Positions 5,256 through 7,774 of a stretch of DNA of 7,774 bases are shown piece by piece. Location of the stretch: NCBI GenBank assembly GCA_023460795.1, contig JAEWPC010000068.1:1-7774 (forward strand), given 5' to 3'. A model generated the notes under the pieces. The model was not told the DNA's origin. It did no database searches and worked only from the letters and a program-made list of their open reading frames with translations. This DNA comes from Bacillota bacterium (lineage in GTDB: Bacteria; Bacillota; Bacilli; Paenibacillales; Paenibacillaceae). Within the stretch, counting starts at the first letter, position 1. Every line of letters begins with the position of its first letter. Position numbers and translations under genes: made by a program.

Positions 5256-7207
5256 GATCTTTTGAACGAATCGCCTTTCGCGACAAAGATATCGCGATAG
5301 CATTTATTGCCTTAATAGCGGTTTTCTTCACTATATACCTGGCGACGTTGACAAATTACTCGATTTCCATCGATGACGAGCGTTCGGCGTGGCGCACAAA
5401 TCCTGATGTCTGGGTCAGGCAGGGACGCTGGGGAATCTACTTAATTGAGTACTTTTTATTCCCGCACTCTGTCGTACCATTTCTTCCTCACTTTCTCTTC
5501 GGGGTAAGTGTCGCGGTGGGATTTGTAGTCCTTTGCGAAATTTTTAAGGAGCCGGTGGTCGCGGTAAGGTCACTGCTACTCTTTGCCGTATTTGTCTCAG
5601 TGCCTACATGGTCTTTCACCCTTGAGTTCTATGGGAATACAATCCCGACCGGCATTGGTTTTGCCTTGGCGTCTGTCGCATCATACCAAGCAAATCAACT
5701 TGATGGGGGCATTGGCTTTCGAAGATCGTTCTTGAATTTTTTCTTCGGAGTGGTAAGTTTAACTTTATCAATTTCGATGTATCAATCTTATATCCTTTTG
5801 TATTTTGGAGTTGCGGCCGGTGTATTTATGCATAGCCTTCTCTTCTTTGACTTCAATTCTAAAGAGGCATTCAATAAGGGAGTTCATTTTTTCAGTATTG
5901 GCTTTGCCTCTTTGATTATTTATTATTTTTTATGGAATGTATTTATGTATCTCTTGCAGGTCGAGCCTGCCTATATTGATTCATTTTTTAACCCCGATAT
6001 TTTTATCGGTGCCCCGTGGGCAGTGCTGCAGTCGACTTTTGCTGAGGCGATCAAGGTTTATTTTGGTGATGTCACAGTATTTGCACATAATGCATGGTCG
6101 TATGCAATTTTGACGTTGGCCGCGTTTTCAGCGACTATATTGACTCTGTTAAGGAAAGGCCCAGTATATTTTCTAGGGGGGCTTTTTGTCCTCATCGGAG
6201 TGGTCTCGGCGCCATTCGCATTGAACCTTCTCACGGGAGGTAATGTTCCTTATCGGTCGCTTGTTGGTGTTCCGTTTGCAGTTTGGCTCTTGGCGTTGTG
6301 CCTTCTCCGCATAAGCGCCACCGCTGCAAGCAGGAAAGCAGTTATTACTTTATTGCTCGTGGTCCTATTTCAGAATTGTTATAGTATTGCCATATTTGAT
6401 GCCAACACTCGTCTGGTTGCGACGCATGATGAATTGTTGGCTGAGCAGGTATATCAAAGAATTGTAAAGGTTAGCCAGCCTCTGCCTAGGGGGGCTCGGC
6501 AGCGAGTAGAATTTTTTGGAGCTAAGAGTTTCGTTCCGCCTTACCCGCGAGTGGTCTCCTCTACCGCTGGCTATTCTTTCTTTGAGTGGGATGGGGGAAA
6601 CCCTTGGCGTATAATATCGTTTCTCCACTTGCTGGGCCATAATGATCTGACCGAAATAGACGTCGCCAACCGAAATCGTCTTCGGCCCGAGTTCGAATCT
6701 ATGCCGACCTGGCCCACGGAGGGCTCAGTTAAGATGAGCGGGGACACCGTTCTTGTCAAAATGGGAGATGACCCAGGTATAGTCCACGCGACCGTGGTCT
6801 CGGAGGTTCGCTCTCCATTTTTTGATACGGCAAAGCAGGGCTTTAGTGGACTGAGTTTTCAGAACGCGCATGTTGCACGCTCTGGCAGTTCTCTGACCAT
6901 TCAAACCAAGGAAGATCCCCAGATTTACATCGACGTCGGCCCCGCGGGGCGCGCCTGCCGATCGATACAGATAAATTTGAGAATGGATGTGCCGTCGACA
7001 GCCTTTAGCCAAATATTCTTCTTGCCTAGCGGCGAGACGAGTTACAGTGAGAAAAATTCTGTGTCACGTTTGATTGCTCCATCTGACCGAATCGTCACGT
7101 TGTACGTCCGTTCGGCTACAGGGTTTGAACCGAAACTTCGGTTGGACCCGACGCTGGGATTACAAGATATTGAGTTCAATCGAGTAACAGTTGGTTGTGC
7201 GGGATAG
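5252..7207 (+). CDS. GtrII/GtrC-like polytopic (GT-C type) glycosyltransferase with C-terminal extracytoplasmic beta-rich region
   Basis: A 651-residue protein. The first helix (about 14-34) is followed by a loop with an acidic SISIDDE motif (Asp41, Asp42, Glu43) and RQGRWG (56-61), the signature layout of Glucos_trans_II proteins, where such acidic residues in the first outer loop are catalytic in GT-C enzymes. About nine more hydrophobic segments run to residue 382. The remaining 270 residues are non-membrane and should lie in the periplasm. The last 130 or so look beta-rich and end with LRLDPTLG (629-636) and a final strand EFNRVTVG, a tail I associate with extracytoplasmic domains of other envelope glycosyltransferases. 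The likely job is to move the lipid-linked 3-acetamido sugar onto O-antigen or a similar acceptor. It is the last operon gene, coupled to gtrA by an ATGA overlap. Parts are strikingly AT-rich (15 of 60 bases G/C at 5881-5940). Acceptor and linkage cannot be read, since GtrC-class proteins diverge with specificity. Confidence 0.8.
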   Translation: MRSFERIAFRDKDIAIAFIALIAVFFTIYLATLTNYSISIDDERSAWRTNPDVWVRQGRWGIYLIEYFLFPHSVVPFLPHFLFGVSVAVGFVVLCEIFKEPVVAVRSLLLFAVFVSVPTWSFTLEFYGNTIPTGIGFALASVASYQANQLDGGIGFRRSFLNFFFGVVSLTLSISMYQSYILLYFGVAAGVFMHSLLFFDFNSKEAFNKGVHFFSIGFASLIIYYFLWNVFMYLLQVEPAYIDSFFNPDIFIGAPWAVLQSTFAEAIKVYFGDVTVFAHNAWSYAILTLAAFSATILTLLRKGPVYFLGGLFVLIGVVSAPFALNLLTGGNVPYRSLVGVPFAVWLLALCLLRISATAASRKAVITLLLVVLFQNCYSIAIFDANTRLVATHDELLAEQVYQRIVKVSQPLPRGARQRVEFFGAKSFVPPYPRVVSSTAGYSFFEWDGGNPWRIISFLHLLGHNDLTEIDVANRNRLRPEFESMPTWPTEGSVKMSGDTVLVKMGDDPGIVHATVVSEVRSPFFDTAKQGFSGLSFQNAHVARSGSSLTIQTKEDPQIYIDVGPAGRACRSIQINLRMDVPSTAFSQIFFLPSGETSYSEKNSVSRLIAPSDRIVTLYVRSATGFEPKLRLDPTLGLQDIEFNRVTVGCAG

Positions 7208-7430
7208 CCAGCGTGCGTAATTTTGGATGCCTGAGAGGCGTTCCATAGTGGTGGGGGCTCGAATAGTATCCCTGCGAGGTATGTTTTCATTGTATCCCAT
7301 AAAGGTGCTGAGTAATTGGGCCGAACGACGCAAAAAGCAGCAGATCCTTAATCTTGTGCGGTGTCAGCAGTAGGGTGGAGGCAGGGGCGCCCCGATGCGA
7401 CCGGTATTTTCGACATCATTGAGCACATGG
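7208..7430. other. Non-coding spacer with no recognised gene
   Basis: I see no credible gene on either strand between the operon end and the IS remnant. A hairpin just after the last gene (arms 7225-7232 and 7236-7243, GAG loop, two wobble pairs) could slow polymerase, but it has no following T-tract and is not called a terminator. GGGGCGCCCC at 7384-7393 is a perfect palindrome without a loop. The spacer may hold unrecognisable debris from earlier insertions. Confidence 0.5.
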
Positions 7431-7774
7431 TGACCTGCCACTGAACTTTCATCCAGCGGCAGTTAGAGTCTCGACCGTTTCTGAGGTGCCCCCCGTTTTT
7501 GGGCCAGCGAGAGCTGGATTTTCCGGGGTTAAGGCTCACGTCGGCGGGGGGGGCCGATGAGCCGTTCATGAGCGAAATCGGCACCTTGTTGCCGATCGCG
7601 CTATGTGGCCGGCACTCGTTATAGTCTCTACGTCAATCCTCCATTTATACCTGCGCGTCGTCAAGGCTCATGAACCAGTGGGCGTTCAGGCACTCGGTCC
7701 GAAATTTCCCATTGAAACTCTCGATGTAGCTGTTGTCCGTCGGCTTGCCAGGCCGGGAGAAGTCGAGCACGACG
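7431..7774 (-). mobile_element. Terminal part of a decayed IS3-family insertion sequence, continuing past the window end
   Basis: A minus-strand transposase remnant occupies the right edge, and about 105 bases beyond its inferred stop lies TGACCTGCCACTG (starting 7431). This matches the TGACCTGCC-type termini I associate with IS3-family elements of rhizobia and relatives, so I place the transposase-distal end there. The other terminus and any target duplication are outside the window, so the boundary is an estimate; CTGAGGTGCC at 7481 is an alternative end. The element is non-functional because its transposase has stop codons. Confidence 0.5.
7536..7774 (-). pseudogene. IS3-family transposase (OrfB, DDE/rve integrase core), C-terminal fragment with nonsense mutations
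   Basis: Reading the minus strand from 7773 gives VVLDFSRPGKPTDNSYIESF and then NGKFRTECLNAHWF, the classic IS3-family OrfB signature; the glutamate in YIESFNGKFR is the last residue of the DDE triad. The frame is broken by TAA at 7647-7645 and by TGA at 7635-7633, the latter where relatives have a tryptophan codon (the MEDWRRDYNE-type stretch). It then resumes in the same frame as RRDYNECRPHSAIGNK and PISLMNGSSAPP, the usual C-terminus. An eight-base C run (plus-strand G at 7546-7553) follows. With one C fewer, a TGA would close the gene at 7538-7536, so a slip there probably removed the original stop. The 5' part lies beyond the window. Identity is very clear; loss of function is directly visible. 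Confidence 0.88.

Noticed and set aside
7225..7243. Rho-independent terminator after the operon
   Set aside because: An 8-bp stem with two wobble pairs and a GAG loop forms, but the next bases are CATAGTGG rather than a T-run on the plus strand, and the minus strand also lacks a T-tract after it.
7257..7280. Possible attR copy of the tRNA 3' end (GGCTCGAATAGTATCCC)
   Set aside because: Only TCGAAT and scattered bases match the T-loop region; there is no continuous repeat of the acceptor/T-arm sequence.
7384..7393. GGGGCGCCCC palindrome as an operator
   Set aside because: It is a lone 10-base GC palindrome far from any start codon and is expected by chance in GC-rich DNA.
7348..7430. Continuation of the minus-strand frame beyond the transposase as a real protein tail
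   Set aside because: The frame stays open by chance through the IS end after a probable poly-C slip; the residues past SLMNGSSAPP do not look like a domain.

Overview
The window looks like accessory DNA from an alphaproteobacterium, probably Hyphomicrobiales (rhizobia and relatives). This rests on the form of the tRNA-Ser, the long N-terminally extended integrase and the rhizobial-style IS3-family transposase remnant. No strict taxonomic marker is present, so the placement is an inference.

Layout, left to right: (1) a complete tRNA-Ser(CGA) gene at 38-127. (2) A tyrosine-recombinase gene reading away from the tRNA 3' end (217-1650). It keeps the N-terminal and core-binding regions and the first catalytic arginine, but ends before the HxxR and tyrosine boxes, so it is probably inactive. 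(3) A 163-base leader with a plausible sigma70-type promoter. (4) Five tightly packed + strand genes (1814-7207): a DegT-family sugar aminotransferase, a GtrB/DPM1-like family 2 glycosyltransferase, a fused sugar N-acetyltransferase/3,4-ketoisomerase (WxcM/FdtD architecture), a GtrA-family membrane protein, and a large GtrII/GtrC-like polytopic glycosyltransferase with a C-terminal extracytoplasmic part. (5) About 220 bases with no gene I recognise (7208-7430). (6) The decayed end of an IS3-family element (7431-7774, running off the window) with a minus-strand transposase pseudogene.

The five-gene block reads as a self-contained surface-glycan decoration system. dTDP-4-keto-6-deoxyglucose, which must come from host RmlA/RmlB-type enzymes not encoded here, would be isomerised to the 3-keto sugar by the C-terminal half of the fused enzyme. 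The aminotransferase would then aminate C3, and the N-terminal half of the fused enzyme would acetylate it, giving dTDP-Fuc3NAc or dTDP-Qui3NAc. The GtrB-like enzyme would move the sugar to undecaprenyl phosphate, GtrA would flip it, and the GtrC-like enzyme would attach it to a periplasmic acceptor, presumably O-antigen or another envelope polysaccharide. It is a gtrABC serotype-conversion cassette with its own unusual-sugar synthesis genes interleaved.

The tRNA, integrase remnant, compositional shift (65% G+C in the sample 841-900 against 25% in 5881-5940) and flanking IS debris all point to horizontal acquisition. A role in antigenic variation or in blocking phage adsorption is likely but is not shown by the sequence.
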